A stretch of 64,000 nt of DNA, from the NCBI GenBank assembly GCA_023419315.1, contig JAEZYE010000009.1, positions 67,719 through 131,718 of the forward strand. Reading direction: 5' to 3'. Each line of letters begins with the position of its first letter. Within the stretch, counting starts at the first letter, position 1. The notes beneath the pieces were generated by a model. It saw only the letters and a list, made by a program, of their open reading frames with translations, ran no database searches and had not been told where the DNA came from. The stretch is from Pseudomonadota bacterium. Lineage in GTDB: Bacteria > Pseudomonadota > Gammaproteobacteria > Xanthomonadales > Xanthomonadaceae. The position numbers and the translations under genes are program-made. Positions 8,835-17,322 of this stretch are shown piece after piece.

Positions 8835-9284
8835 ATGCGCGCCCGTCATTCCATCTGCGGTCTACTGTTCCTGCTCGTTGCCGGCTGCGCCAACGCCGGC
8901 AAGCCCTGGGTGGAAATCGGCGGCCAACGCTACAACGTCGAGATTGCCGACGATGACGCCGAGCGTGCGCGCGGCCTGATGTTCCGCGACCGCATGGACG
9001 CCGACGCCGGCATGTTGTTCATCCACGACCGTGAAGAACCCCAGTCCTTCTGGATGAAGAACACCCAGCTGCCGCTGGACATCCTCTATTTCGACAACGA
9101 CCGCAAGCTGGTCGCGCAACGCCGCAACACGCCGCCGTGTTCGGCCGGTGACGCATGCCCCTCCTATCCCAGCCATGCACCGGCTCGCTACGTGCTGGAA
9201 CTGAATGCGGGCGAGGCGGATCGCCTCAAGTTGCAGGACGGGGCCGTGCTGACGCTGAGCAAGGACATCACGCCGGCCCGCTGA
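8835..9284 (+). CDS. DUF192 lipoprotein
   Basis: 149-residue predicted lipoprotein. The signal peptide ends in the lipobox LVAGC (Cys near residue 18). The mature part is a DUF192 domain with the family signatures ERARGLMFRD, GMLFIH and FWMKNT followed by PLDILY. DUF192 proteins are small beta-barrels in the periplasm or outer membrane with no established activity. Shine-Dalgarno GGAGG at 8825-8829 supports ATG 8835. Probably in the rpiA transcript. Confidence 0.85.
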   Translation: MRARHSICGLLFLLVAGCANAGKPWVEIGGQRYNVEIADDDAERARGLMFRDRMDADAGMLFIHDREEPQSFWMKNTQLPLDILYFDNDRKLVAQRRNTPPCSAGDACPSYPSHAPARYVLELNAGEADRLKLQDGAVLTLSKDITPAR

Positions 9285-9333
9285 TCCCGATCCGGGGCTT
9301 GATTGGCGATCCGATTGGACGCAGGCTGCGCGC

Positions 9334-10182
9334 ATGGGGGACGTACTGACATTGCCGGACTGGAACACGCTGGCGACGCAGGCCGACGAAACCCTGCCGT
9401 TGCTGGAAACCGCGTTGCTGATCGCGCGTGACGAGTATCCGGATCTGGATGCCGACCTCTACGACACGCTGGTGCAGGCCCATGTCGCCCACCTGCGCGC
9501 GGAGATCGACGCCATCGCGTCGTGGCCGCTGAAGATGGCGGCCATCAATCGCCATCTGTTCGAGGAACTCGGCTACAGCGGGGATCACGAGCAGTACTAC
9601 GACCCGCGCAACAGTTATCTCAACCAGGTGTTCGAGCGCCGCCTCGGCAATCCGATCTCGCTGGCGATGGTGCAGATGGAAGTCGCGCGACGGCTGGGCG
9701 TGCCGCTGGACGGGGTGTCGTTCCCCGGTCACTTCCTGGTCCGCTTGCCGGTCGATGACGGCCTGCTGGTGATGGATCCCTTCAACGGCGGGCGTCCGCT
9801 GGGCGCGGACGAACTGCGTGAGCGCGCACGACCGCATCTGGGCGGCGACATTCCCGATGACAACGCCCTGTTGCGCATCCTCGATCCAGCCAGCCATCGC
9901 GCCATCCTCGTGCGCGTGCTGCGCAACCTGCATGGCGTGTATGCCGAGCGCGACGAATGGGATCGCGCCGCGCGCAGCGCGGACCGCGTGCTCAAGCTGA
10001 TGCCCGACCAGGCCGACGCCCTGCGCGATCGCGGCCTGGCATACCTGAAGATGGAATACACGCACGGCGCGCGGCACGACCTGGGCCGCTACATGCAGCT
10101 CGTGCCCGAAGCGCGCGACGCCGCGGAGATCCGCGAGCACCTGGTGGAACTCAACGCCGCGCAGCCGCGGCGGATGCACTGA
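9334..10182 (+). CDS. SirB1 family protein (transglutaminase-like + TPR)
   Basis: 282-residue protein with an N-terminal transglutaminase-like domain of the SirB1 type and a C-terminal TPR region. It shows the family elements NPISLAM, FPGHFLVRL and MDPFNGG; as in other SirB1 proteins there is no catalytic Cys at the usual site, so enzymatic activity is doubtful. The TPR part (DRVLKLMPDQADALRDRGLA, shortened here) aligns with E. coli SirB1/YchA, which lies near prmC-hemA; here hemL and thiE follow on the other side of rubredoxin. Role unknown. Confidence 0.87.
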   Translation: MGDVLTLPDWNTLATQADETLPLLETALLIARDEYPDLDADLYDTLVQAHVAHLRAEIDAIASWPLKMAAINRHLFEELGYSGDHEQYYDPRNSYLNQVFERRLGNPISLAMVQMEVARRLGVPLDGVSFPGHFLVRLPVDDGLLVMDPFNGGRPLGADELRERARPHLGGDIPDDNALLRILDPASHRAILVRVLRNLHGVYAERDEWDRAARSADRVLKLMPDQADALRDRGLAYLKMEYTHGARHDLGRYMQLVPEARDAAEIREHLVELNAAQPRRMH

Positions 10183-10197
10183 AGCCGCGCGGGGCGG

Positions 10198-10386
10198 TTA
10201 CAGCTCCATCATTTCGAAGTCGGCCTTGGTCACCCCGCAGTCGGGGCAGGTCCAACTGTCGGGGATGTCCTCCCAGCGCGTGCCGGGCGCGATGCCGTCT
10301 TCCGGCAGGCCGTTGGCTTCTTCGTAGATGAAGCCGCAGACCACGCACATCCAGTTGCGGTAGGTGGTGGCGGTGGTGTCGCTCAT
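10198..10386 (-). CDS. Rubredoxin
   Basis: 62-residue electron-transfer protein. The two CxxCG iron ligands are present as CVVCGFIYEE and CPDCGVTK, with the usual aromatic and acidic residues between. The longer open frame to 10482 would add 32 residues antisense to thiE without homology, so ATG 10386 (MSDTTATTY) is chosen. Convergent with the SirB1 gene and divergent from thiE. Partner reductase is not in the window. Confidence 0.93.
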   Translation of the reverse strand: MSDTTATTYRNWMCVVCGFIYEEANGLPEDGIAPGTRWEDIPDSWTCPDCGVTKADFEMMEL

Positions 10387-10450
10387 CGGATAATGCGTGG
10401 ACGGGGCGCACCAGTGTCCCACTCCCGTTCCCGCACCGGAAGCAAGTCCG

Positions 10451-11092
10451 ATGAATGCCTCCCGGCCTATGCCCGGCGCCATGCCGCGTGGCCTCTATCT
10501 CATTACGCCCGACGAGCCCGATACCGAGCGACTGCTGGCGCGGGTGGCACCGCTGCTGGAGTCGGGCTCCGTCACCTGGCTGCAATACCGGAACAAGAAT
10601 GCGGGCGAGGCGCTGCGCCATCTGCAAGCACAGGCATTGCAGGCGTTGTGCGCGCGCACCCAGGTGCCGCTGATCATCAATGACGATATACGCCTGGCGA
10701 AGGCGGTCGGCGCTGCCGGCGTTCACCTGGGCGAAGACGATGGCGATCCGGCGTCCGCCCGCGCGCTGCTGGGGCCGCACGCGATCCTCGGCGTGTCCTG
10801 CTATGACGAACTGGCGCGTGCCCGCGCCGCCGCGACAGCCGGAGCCAGCTACGTTGCCTTCGGTGCCTTTTTCCCGACGCGCAGCAAGCAGACCCACCGT
10901 CGCGCCGAGCCCGCACTGCTGCGCGATGCGGCCAGCCTCGGACTGCCGCGGGTGGCGATAGGCGGCATAACCCCGGAAAATGCGCCGGCGCTTGTCGCCG
11001 CCGGGGCGGATCTCGTCGCTGTCATCGCCGGCGTCTTCGACGCCCCGGACCCGCTCACCGCCGCGCAGGCCTACCGGCGCGCCTTCCCCTGA
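10451..11092 (+). CDS. thiE: Thiamine-phosphate synthase
   Basis: About 213 residues; couples HMP pyrophosphate and thiazole phosphate to thiamine phosphate. The TIM-barrel motifs are in order: GLYLITP at the first strand, LIINDDIRLA, GVHLGEDDGD, GVSCYDELA, FGAFFPTRSKQ and a C-terminal AIGGITPENAP phosphate site. ATG 10451 has a moderate GGAAG upstream; ATG 10481 (MPRGLYLIT) is equally near to the family start. No other thi gene or TPP riboswitch is visible nearby. Adjacent to hemL, with 54 bases between. Confidence 0.92.
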   Translation: MNASRPMPGAMPRGLYLITPDEPDTERLLARVAPLLESGSVTWLQYRNKNAGEALRHLQAQALQALCARTQVPLIINDDIRLAKAVGAAGVHLGEDDGDPASARALLGPHAILGVSCYDELARARAAATAGASYVAFGAFFPTRSKQTHRRAEPALLRDAASLGLPRVAIGGITPENAPALVAAGADLVAVIAGVFDAPDPLTAAQAYRRAFP

Positions 11093-11146
11093 CGCGCTGA
11101 TCGCTCCGCGTTGTCATGCCTTTCCGTATCGCTGCCAGGAATCCCG

Positions 11147-12439
11147 ATGAACCACGATCAATCCCACGCCCTGTTCTCCCGCGCCCAGGAACTGCTGCCC
11201 GGCGGCGTCAATTCGCCGGTGCGCGCGTTCAAATCGGTGGGCGGCGAACCGTTCTTCGTGCAGCGCGCCGACGGCGCGTTCCTGCATGACGTCGACGGCA
11301 ATCGCTACATCGATTACGTGGGCTCGTGGGGGCCGATGATCGTCGGTCACAACCATCCGTCCGTCCGCCGCGCCGTCGAGGCCGCCATCGTCAACGGTCT
11401 GTCGTTCGGCGCGCCCTGCCCGGCCGAGGTCACCATGGCCGAAACCATCACGCGCCTGGTCCCGTCCTGCGAAATGGTGCGCATGGTCAATTCCGGCACT
11501 GAAGCCACACTGTCGGCCATCCGGCTCGCGCGCGGCGCCACCGGCCGCAATCGCATCGTGAAGTTCGAAGGCTGCTACCACGGCCACGGCGATTCGTTCC
11601 TGGTGAAGGCCGGCAGCGGCATGCTCACGCTCGGCGTGCCGACCTCGCCCGGCGTGCCGGCCGGCCTGAGCGAGCTCACGCTGACGCTCAGCTACAACGA
11701 TTTCGACGGTGCGACGGCACTGTTCGAACAGTACGGCGCCGAGATCGCCTGCCTCATCATCGAGCCGGTGGTCGGCAATGCCAATTGCCTGCCGCCGCGC
11801 GAAGGCTATCTGCAGCACCTGCGTGAACTGTGCACGCGCCATGGCGCGCTGCTGATCTTCGACGAAGTGATGACCGGATTCCGCGTGGCGCTGGGCGGCG
11901 CGCAGGCGCACTACGGCATCACGCCGGACCTCACCACCTTCGGCAAGATCATCGGCGGCGGCATGCCGGTCGGCGCCTACGGCGGTCGACGCGAATTGCT
12001 GTCGCAGATCGCACCGGCCGGTCCGATCTACCAGGCCGGCACGCTGAGCGGAAATCCGGTGGCGATGGCCGCGGGCCTGGCGATGCTTGACCTGATCCAG
12101 GCGCCGGGCTTCCATGCCGGTCTGACCGCCGCCACGAACGCGCTGTGCGATGGACTGGAATCGGCGGCGCGCGATGCCGGCGTTCCGTTCACGACCACGC
12201 GCGTCGGCGCGATGTTCGGCATGTTCTTCAGCGACCAGTATGTCGATACCTACGCGCAGGCCGTCGCCTGCGACGTCGCCGCGTTCAACCGTTTCTTCCA
12301 TGCCATGCTTGAGCGCGGTGTGTTCCTCGCGCCGTCCGCGTTCGAAGCCGGCTTCATGTCGAGCGCGCACGATGCCGCCATCATCGAGCAGACGATCAGC
12401 GCTGCACGCGAAGCGTTCAAGGTGGTCGCCGCCGGCTGA
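11147..12439 (+). CDS. hemL: Glutamate-1-semialdehyde 2,1-aminomutase
   Basis: 430-residue PLP enzyme of the C5 pathway that makes 5-aminolevulinate for heme. Motifs: LLPGGVNSPVRAFKSVGG at the N terminus, NSGTEATLSAIRLARG, FEGCYHGHGDSFLVKAGSG (abridged), IFDEVMTGFR and the PLP lysine in TFGKIIGGGMPVGAYGG. AGGA at 11137-11140 is correctly spaced for ATG 11147; the frame extends upstream to 11111 but homology begins at MNHDQSHALF. Ends six bases before the HAD gene. Confidence 0.96.
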   Translation: MNHDQSHALFSRAQELLPGGVNSPVRAFKSVGGEPFFVQRADGAFLHDVDGNRYIDYVGSWGPMIVGHNHPSVRRAVEAAIVNGLSFGAPCPAEVTMAETITRLVPSCEMVRMVNSGTEATLSAIRLARGATGRNRIVKFEGCYHGHGDSFLVKAGSGMLTLGVPTSPGVPAGLSELTLTLSYNDFDGATALFEQYGAEIACLIIEPVVGNANCLPPREGYLQHLRELCTRHGALLIFDEVMTGFRVALGGAQAHYGITPDLTTFGKIIGGGMPVGAYGGRRELLSQIAPAGPIYQAGTLSGNPVAMAAGLAMLDLIQAPGFHAGLTAATNALCDGLESAARDAGVPFTTTRVGAMFGMFFSDQYVDTYAQAVACDVAAFNRFFHAMLERGVFLAPSAFEAGFMSSAHDAAIIEQTISAAREAFKVVAAG

Positions 12440-12445
12440 TCCGCG

Positions 12446-13066
12446 ATGACGCCGCCGCGCATCCGCCACGTGCTGTTCGATTTCGACGGCGTGCTGGCGC
12501 ACTACGACCACGAGTTGCGCATCGGGCACCTGGCGCGCCATTGCAGCGCGGCACACGAGCGCGTACGCGAAGTGCTGTTCACGTCCGGGCTGGAAACCGA
12601 ATACGACGGCGGCGCCATCAGCACCGACGCCTATCTGGCCCGCCTCGGCGAGGGGCTTGCACATGGAATCGATGTCGAGGCCTGGCTCGGCTCGCGCCTG
12701 GCGGGAAGCCGCGCGGACGAGGCGACACTCGCGCAGATCCTGGCCTTGGATCCGGCGCTTGCGCTCGGCGTGCTGACCAACAACGGGCGGCTGATGGCGC
12801 AGGCGATTCCGCGCATCGTCGCGCCCCTGTATCCGCGCCTGGAAGGCCGCGTGCTGTGCAGTGGCGCATTGTGCGTGCGCAAGCCGGATCCGCGCGTGTT
12901 CCGGCTGGCGCTGGATCAGCTGGGCTGGAACGCGGGCGAAACGCTGTTCGTCGATGACGTCTTCGCCAACGTGCAGGGCGCGCGCAGCATCGGCCTGCAT
13001 GCCGATACCGTGAACGATGCACGCTCACTGCGCCGCGTATTGAAGCGGTTTGGCCTCGCCGCCTGA
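12446..13066 (+). CDS. HAD-superfamily hydrolase (subfamily IA)
   Basis: 206-residue soluble phosphatase-like protein. All four HAD motifs are visible: nucleophile motif FDFDGVLAHYD, motif II LTNNG, motif III lysine in RKPDPRVF and motif IV FVDDVFANV. The helical cap between motifs I and II places it in subfamily IA, resembling YihX-type sugar phosphatases and epoxide hydrolase N-terminal domains. Starts six bases after hemL, so likely co-transcribed. Substrate cannot be predicted. Confidence 0.88.
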   Translation: MTPPRIRHVLFDFDGVLAHYDHELRIGHLARHCSAAHERVREVLFTSGLETEYDGGAISTDAYLARLGEGLAHGIDVEAWLGSRLAGSRADEATLAQILALDPALALGVLTNNGRLMAQAIPRIVAPLYPRLEGRVLCSGALCVRKPDPRVFRLALDQLGWNAGETLFVDDVFANVQGARSIGLHADTVNDARSLRRVLKRFGLAA

Positions 13067-13080
13067 CGGCGGCGCGGCGG

Positions 13081-14319
13081 CTACTTCCCGGCGAACGTGC
13101 GCAGCGCCAGTTGCAGGCGCGACATGCCTTCGGCCAGTTCGGCGTCACTGATGTTCAGCGGCGGCACGAACCGCAGCACATCCGGGCCGGCCTGGAGAAT
13201 CAGCAGGCCATTGGCGGCCGCCAGATCCAGGATGGCGCCGGCGCGACCGGCGTAATCCGGCCCGAGCACCGCGCCCAGCATCAACCCGCGTCCACGCAGC
13301 TGCGCGAACAGGCCGATTTCGGCGTTGATTTTTTCGAGCGCGGCACTCAATGCGGCCGATTGCCGCGACACGTTGCTGGCGATCTGCGGCGAAGCCAGCT
13401 TGCGCAACGATGCGCGTGCGACTGCGGCGGCCAGCGGATTGCCGCCAAAAGTGGTGCCGTGCGCGCCGAACTGCATGACCTCGGCCACCTTCGGGCCGGC
13501 CAGCATCGCGCCGATGGGAAAACCGCCGCCCAGCGCCTTCGCCAGCGTGACGATGTCTGGCGTCACGCCGTCCTGCCAATGCGCAAACAACGTGCCGGTG
13601 CGTCCCATCCCGGACTGGATTTCATCCAGCACCAGCAACGCGCCGTGGTGATCGCACAGTTCGCGCACGGCGCTCAGGAATCCCGGCGCGGCCGGCGTCA
13701 CGCCGCCTTCGCCCTGCACCGGCTCGACCATCACCCCCGCCACATCGCCGGACGCCATCGCGATTTCCAGCTGCGTGAGATCGTTGAAATCCACATAGCG
13801 GAAGCCGCCGGGCAAGGGCTCGTAGCCTTCCTGGTATTTCGGCTGGGCGGTTGCCGTGACGGCCGCCAGCGTGCGCCCGTGGAAGCTGCCGCGGAACGTC
13901 ACGATGACGCGTTTGTCCGGTGCGCGTCCCTGGGAACAGGCCCATTTGCGCACCAGTTTGATCGCTGCTTCGTTGGCCTCGGCGCCGGAATTGCACAGGA
14001 ACACGCGACTGGCGAAACGCGAGGCGGTGACCAGTTCTTCGGCCAGGCGCAGCGGCGGTTCGCTGTGGAAGACGTTGCTGGTGTGCCAAAGCTTGCCGGC
14101 CTGTTCAACCAGCGCTGCGACCAGATCCGGGTCGTTGTGGCCCAGTCCGCACACGGCGATGCCGGCGGCCAGGTCGATGTAGTCCCGACCCTCGCTGTCC
14201 CACAGGCGTGCGCCCTGGCCACGCTCCAGGATGACTTCCCGCTGGCGATAGATCGGCAGGTAGAACTGCTTGCCCTTTGCGAGCAGGTCGGGCACGGGCG
14301 TGGCGGGCGTCTGGGTCAT
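13081..14319 (-). CDS. argD: Acetylornithine/succinyldiaminopimelate aminotransferase family
   Basis: 412-residue class III PLP aminotransferase closest in pattern to ArgD, which transaminates N-acetylglutamate semialdehyde in arginine synthesis. Evidence: LWDSEGRDYIDLAAGIAVCG, CNSGAEANEAAIKLVRKW, FRGSFHGRT, VEPVQGEGG, LDEIQSGMGRTG and PLP lysine in TLAKALGGGFPIGAM. ATG 14319 (MTQTPATPVPD) is chosen by family length; ATG 14352 has a GGAAT eight bases upstream and would add 11 residues. No other arg genes are adjacent, so a related omega-aminotransferase role cannot be excluded. Convergent with the HAD gene. Confidence 0.85.
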   Translation of the reverse strand: MTQTPATPVPDLLAKGKQFYLPIYRQREVILERGQGARLWDSEGRDYIDLAAGIAVCGLGHNDPDLVAALVEQAGKLWHTSNVFHSEPPLRLAEELVTASRFASRVFLCNSGAEANEAAIKLVRKWACSQGRAPDKRVIVTFRGSFHGRTLAAVTATAQPKYQEGYEPLPGGFRYVDFNDLTQLEIAMASGDVAGVMVEPVQGEGGVTPAAPGFLSAVRELCDHHGALLVLDEIQSGMGRTGTLFAHWQDGVTPDIVTLAKALGGGFPIGAMLAGPKVAEVMQFGAHGTTFGGNPLAAAVARASLRKLASPQIASNVSRQSAALSAALEKINAEIGLFAQLRGRGLMLGAVLGPDYAGRAGAILDLAAANGLLILQAGPDVLRFVPPLNISDAELAEGMSRLQLALRTFAGK

Positions 14320-14411
14320 GGCGGCGGTCGGACGGCGGAACAGGCCGCGCATTGTCGCCGATTCCGGGCCGGCGGACCCGACTGCGGAAGCGGCTGTCTT
14401 TTATCGGCAAC

Positions 14412-14439
14412 GGCGTCCGACGGCGGGCCGCCGGACGCC
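14412..14439. terminator. Inverted repeat between argD and the isochorismatase gene
   Basis: GGCGTCCG and CGGACGCC, a perfect eight-base-pair stem with a 12-base GC-rich loop, just past the stop (14453) of the minus-strand isochorismatase-like gene. No immediate T-run follows on either strand, so it is only a possible terminator or attenuation structure. Confidence 0.3.
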
Positions 14440-14452
14440 AGAAAAACCGCGC

Positions 14453-14986
14453 TCAGGCGAACGCGATTTCCTCGGTGGCCAATGCCCGGATCCGCGGCCC
14501 GAAGCTGGTGATGTCCGGCAACGTCGCGTTGTGGTGATCACGGATCTGCGCGGCGCTGGCATGGCGCTTGTCATGCGTGGTGTGCGCGTCGGCGGCCAGC
14601 GTCACCCGATAGCCGTGCGCAGCGGCGCTGCGCGTGGTGGTGTCCACGCAGAACTCGGTGGCGTATCCGCACAGCACCAGTTCTTCCACACCGAGGAACG
14701 ACAGCACTTCCTCCAGGCCGGTGCGCAGGAACGCGTCCGGCGTGGTCTTGCGCAGCCGGCGATCCTCGCCTTCCACGTGCAGCCGGCCGTCGAGCTGCCA
14801 GTTCGCAGAACCCGGTTCCATCCCGCCCTCGCGCTCGTGCTGGACGAAGATCACCGGCACGCCGTCGTTGCGGGCCTGCGCGGTGAGGCGGTTGATGCGT
14901 TCGATCACGGCCGCTGCCTCCGCGGGCGGAGGATCCGTGGCGAACAACCCGTGCTGCACATCGATCACGATCAAGGCCAGGCTCAT
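14453..14986 (-). CDS. Isochorismatase-like cysteine hydrolase
   Basis: 177-residue hydrolase of the isochorismatase-like superfamily (nicotinamidase/ureidoacrylate-type). The catalytic triad is readable: Asp in IVIDVQHGLF, a Lys in LRKTTPDAF and the nucleophile Cys in YATEFCVDTTTRSA. The start is set at ATG 14986 (MSLALIVIDV) because GGGGA lies at the right distance; ATG 14992 directly abuts that sequence. Substrate unknown. First of a minus-strand series of single-domain metabolic genes. Confidence 0.88.
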   Translation of the reverse strand: MSLALIVIDVQHGLFATDPPPAEAAAVIERINRLTAQARNDGVPVIFVQHEREGGMEPGSANWQLDGRLHVEGEDRRLRKTTPDAFLRTGLEEVLSFLGVEELVLCGYATEFCVDTTTRSAAAHGYRVTLAADAHTTHDKRHASAAQIRDHHNATLPDITSFGPRIRALATEEIAFA

Positions 14987-15097
14987 CTGCATTCCCCATT
15001 CATTCGCGTCGTTCGCCAGCTTCCCCGATTCCGCGCGGGGATCCAAGCAGGACTTTCCGCATACGCATCGACACCGTTCAGCGAATCGGCTGCTGCG

Positions 15098-15520
15098 TCA
15101 CCAGGCGCCGGTATTGCCCATCGAAGCCCACGGCTCCTGCGGCGGCAATGCGTCGCCTTTCTGCAACAGTTCGATCGAGATCAGATCCGGCGTGCGCACG
15201 AATGCCATGCGGCCATCGCGTGGCGGGCGATTGATGGTGATGCCCATCGATTGCAGGTGCGCGCAGAGGGCGTAGATGTCATCCACCTCGAAGGCCAGAT
15301 GGCCGAAGTTGCGCGCGCTGCCGTAGTCCTCGTCCGAGCCCCAATTGTACGTCAGCTCCACTTCCGCTTCCGGCGTCTCCGGCGCGGCGAAATAGACCAG
15401 GGTGAACTTGCCGGCCTCGCTGTCCATGCGCCGGGTCTGCTTCAGGCCCAGGCCTTCGGTGAAGAATTTGCTCGTCGCATCCAGATCGTGGACGCGGATC
15501 ATCGTGTGCAGGTATTTCAT
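15098..15520 (-). CDS. gloA: Lactoylglutathione lyase / glyoxalase I-like VOC protein
   Basis: 140-residue vicinal-oxygen-chelate protein matching glyoxalase I, which isomerises the methylglyoxal-glutathione hemithioacetal to lactoylglutathione. Metal ligands occur at the expected places: His in YLHTMIRV, Glu in VELTYNWG, His in FGHLAFEV and Glu in SIELLQKG. FFTEGLGLKQTRRMDSEAGK is also typical of GloA. Lies 15 bases upstream of the DoxX gene stop-start junction on the same strand, so possibly one operon. Confidence 0.9.
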   Translation of the reverse strand: MKYLHTMIRVHDLDATSKFFTEGLGLKQTRRMDSEAGKFTLVYFAAPETPEAEVELTYNWGSDEDYGSARNFGHLAFEVDDIYALCAHLQSMGITINRPPRDGRMAFVRTPDLISIELLQKGDALPPQEPWASMGNTGAW

Positions 15521-15535
15521 TTCGATCTCGTTGTT

Positions 15536-15940
15536 TCAGGAAAACGTGCGGGACCGTCGCGGCCGGTGCGCCCATGCGAGCCCCAGCAGGCACGCCAGGA
15601 TCAGCACGCTGTACTCGACGCCATTGCGGCCGAGCCCGACGACGAACCAGCCCTCGGATGCGTGCACCAGCCAGATGCCACAGGCGTAGATGACGCTGAA
15701 AACCAGCGCAATCGGCGTGACCCAGCGGCCCCATGCCAGTATCGGCGTCGCCATCACTTCGAACAAGGTGATGAACCAGGCGATCACGATGCCGAAGGGA
15801 ATCCCGCGTGATTCGAGGAAGCCGCCGAAGGGCGTCACGCCATCGGCATGCCAGCGCGCGAGGCCGTAGATTAACAGCAATACGGCGAGGACGAAACGGA
15901 TGGCGCCCAAGCCCTGCGATGCCGATGTGGGCGTTGCCAT
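15536..15940 (-). CDS. DoxX-like membrane protein
   Basis: 134-residue inner-membrane protein with four predicted transmembrane segments (near residues 12-30, 45-65, 70-90 and 100-120) in the arrangement of DoxX/DoxD-type proteins. The longer open frame upstream to 16138 is low-complexity and antisense-like; ATG 15940 (MATPTSASQG) is preferred. Nested between glyoxalase and HIT genes with about 15 bases on each side. Specific role unknown. Confidence 0.7.
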   Translation of the reverse strand: MATPTSASQGLGAIRFVLAVLLLIYGLARWHADGVTPFGGFLESRGIPFGIVIAWFITLFEVMATPILAWGRWVTPIALVFSVIYACGIWLVHASEGWFVVGLGRNGVEYSVLILACLLGLAWAHRPRRSRTFS

Positions 15941-15954
15941 GGAATGCCTCCGGG

Positions 15955-16383
15955 TCAGGATGCGGCTTCGATGCGCGCGCGCAAGGCGGTCGCCAGTTCG
16001 TCCAGTCGCGCGCGTGGCGTCGGCGTCGGGACGCCGTTGCGGTGCAGGCGATAGAGGCCATCGTGCGGGCGGCGCGGCTGCAGATGCAGATGGACGTGTG
16101 GCACTTCCTGTCCCGCGGCATCGCCGTTCGATTGCCACAGCGTCAGCCCGGGTGCGTCATCGGCCTCGCGCAGGGCCCGCGCAACGCGCACGGCCATCGC
16201 CATCAACGCACCGGCTTCGTCCGGTTCGAGATCATGGAGGGTCTGCACATGCCTGCGCGGCACCACCAGCACGTGGCCCGGCAACGGTTGCCGCAGATCC
16301 ATGAAGGCAACGACCTGCGCGTCCTCGGCCACCCGGCTGTCCGCGGCACGGCCTTCGATGATGGCGCAGAAGATGCAGTCCAT
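15955..16383 (-). CDS. HIT family nucleotide hydrolase
   Basis: 142-residue cytosolic histidine-triad protein. It begins with MDCIFCAIIEG, has PGHVLVVPRRHVQTL in the middle and the triad PHVHLHL, whose central His is the catalytic nucleophile. Such proteins hydrolyse AMP- or ADP-conjugates of nucleotides or amines. Its ATG overlaps the stop of the upstream SDR gene by one base (TGATG), so the pair is translationally coupled. The C-terminal part is less conserved. Confidence 0.9.
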   Translation of the reverse strand: MDCIFCAIIEGRAADSRVAEDAQVVAFMDLRQPLPGHVLVVPRRHVQTLHDLEPDEAGALMAMAVRVARALREADDAPGLTLWQSNGDAAGQEVPHVHLHLQPRRPHDGLYRLHRNGVPTPTPRARLDELATALRARIEAAS

Positions 16384-17207
16384 CAGGCGTCCAGAAACAG
16401 ATCCGGCAACAGGGATTGGCCCGGGTCGACCGCATAGTCGTCGAAATCGCTCACGCCGGATTCGCGCAACACAGCTTCATCGATCAGGAACTGGCCGTAA
16501 AACGCCTGTGCCGGCCGCGTGAGCACGGCGTGCGCAGCGTCCGCCACGATCGTCGGCTTCCGGCAGCGCGGTATTTCCACGCCCGGGATCATGTTGAGCG
16601 CGTCGGTGGCGATGATGGTGCGCGGCCACAGCGCATTGACGGCGATGCCCTGGGGCCCGAACTCGGCGGCGAGGCCCAGTGTCACGAAACTCATGCCCAT
16701 CTTTGCCAGCGTGTAGCCGGTATGCGGCGCCCACCATTTCGGATCGAGCGAGGGCGGCGGCGCCAGCGTCAGGATGTGCGGATTGGCGGCCTGCTTCAGA
16801 TAGGGCAGACAGGCCTGCGCACACAGGAAACTGCCGCGCGCGTTGACCTGCTGCATCAGGTCGAACCGCTTCATCGGCGTGTCGAGCGTGCCGGCCAGCC
16901 AGATCGCGCTGGCGTTGTTGACGAGGATGTCGATGCCGCCGAACGCGTCCGCCGTGGCCGCCATCGCCGCGCGCACTTCATCTTCTTCCCGGATGTCGCA
17001 CTTCAACGCGAGTCCCTGCCCACCGGCTTCCGTGACGGCCTGGGCGGCGCTGTGGATCGTGCCCGGCAGCTTTGGATTGGGTACCGAGGATTTGGCGGCG
17101 ATGGCGACATTGGCGCCATCACGCGCGGCACGCAGCGCGATGGCGAGACCGATGCCGCGCGAGGCGCCGGTGATGAAAAGGGTCTTGCCCTGCAGACTGG
17201 CCATCAT
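16383..17207 (-). CDS. SDR family oxidoreductase (HSDL2-like)
   Basis: 274-residue NAD(P)-dependent short-chain dehydrogenase. The Rossmann glycine motif TGASRGIG, NNAS at strand four, the catalytic YTLAK and WPRTII after strand six are visible. The pattern, with SSVPNPKLPGTIHSAA after the second strand, is that of the hydroxysteroid-dehydrogenase-like 2 subfamily often found in bacterial fatty-acid or lipid contexts. Start is taken at the tandem ATGs 17207/17204. Coupled to the HIT gene. Substrate unknown. Confidence 0.88.
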   Translation of the reverse strand: MMASLQGKTLFITGASRGIGLAIALRAARDGANVAIAAKSSVPNPKLPGTIHSAAQAVTEAGGQGLALKCDIREEDEVRAAMAATADAFGGIDILVNNASAIWLAGTLDTPMKRFDLMQQVNARGSFLCAQACLPYLKQAANPHILTLAPPPSLDPKWWAPHTGYTLAKMGMSFVTLGLAAEFGPQGIAVNALWPRTIIATDALNMIPGVEIPRCRKPTIVADAAHAVLTRPAQAFYGQFLIDEAVLRESGVSDFDDYAVDPGQSLLPDLFLDA

Positions 17208-17322
17208 TGGTTCCGGACATGCTGAAGGCCCCGATGATAGGCCCATCCGGCGTCCGGTCGCTCAATGGTGCGGAACAGCCGCAGCATTCCGGCAGGGAAA
17301 CTGGAAGCGCGACCCGCCCGGC

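Noticed and set aside
10387..10450. Possible TPP riboswitch upstream of thiE
   Set aside because: The 64-base divergent gap is too short and lacks the conserved CUGAGA and ACCUGA elements.
11114..13000. 628-residue frame antisense to hemL and the HAD gene
   Set aside because: Covers two coding genes with diagnostic motifs; composition is typical of an antisense shadow.
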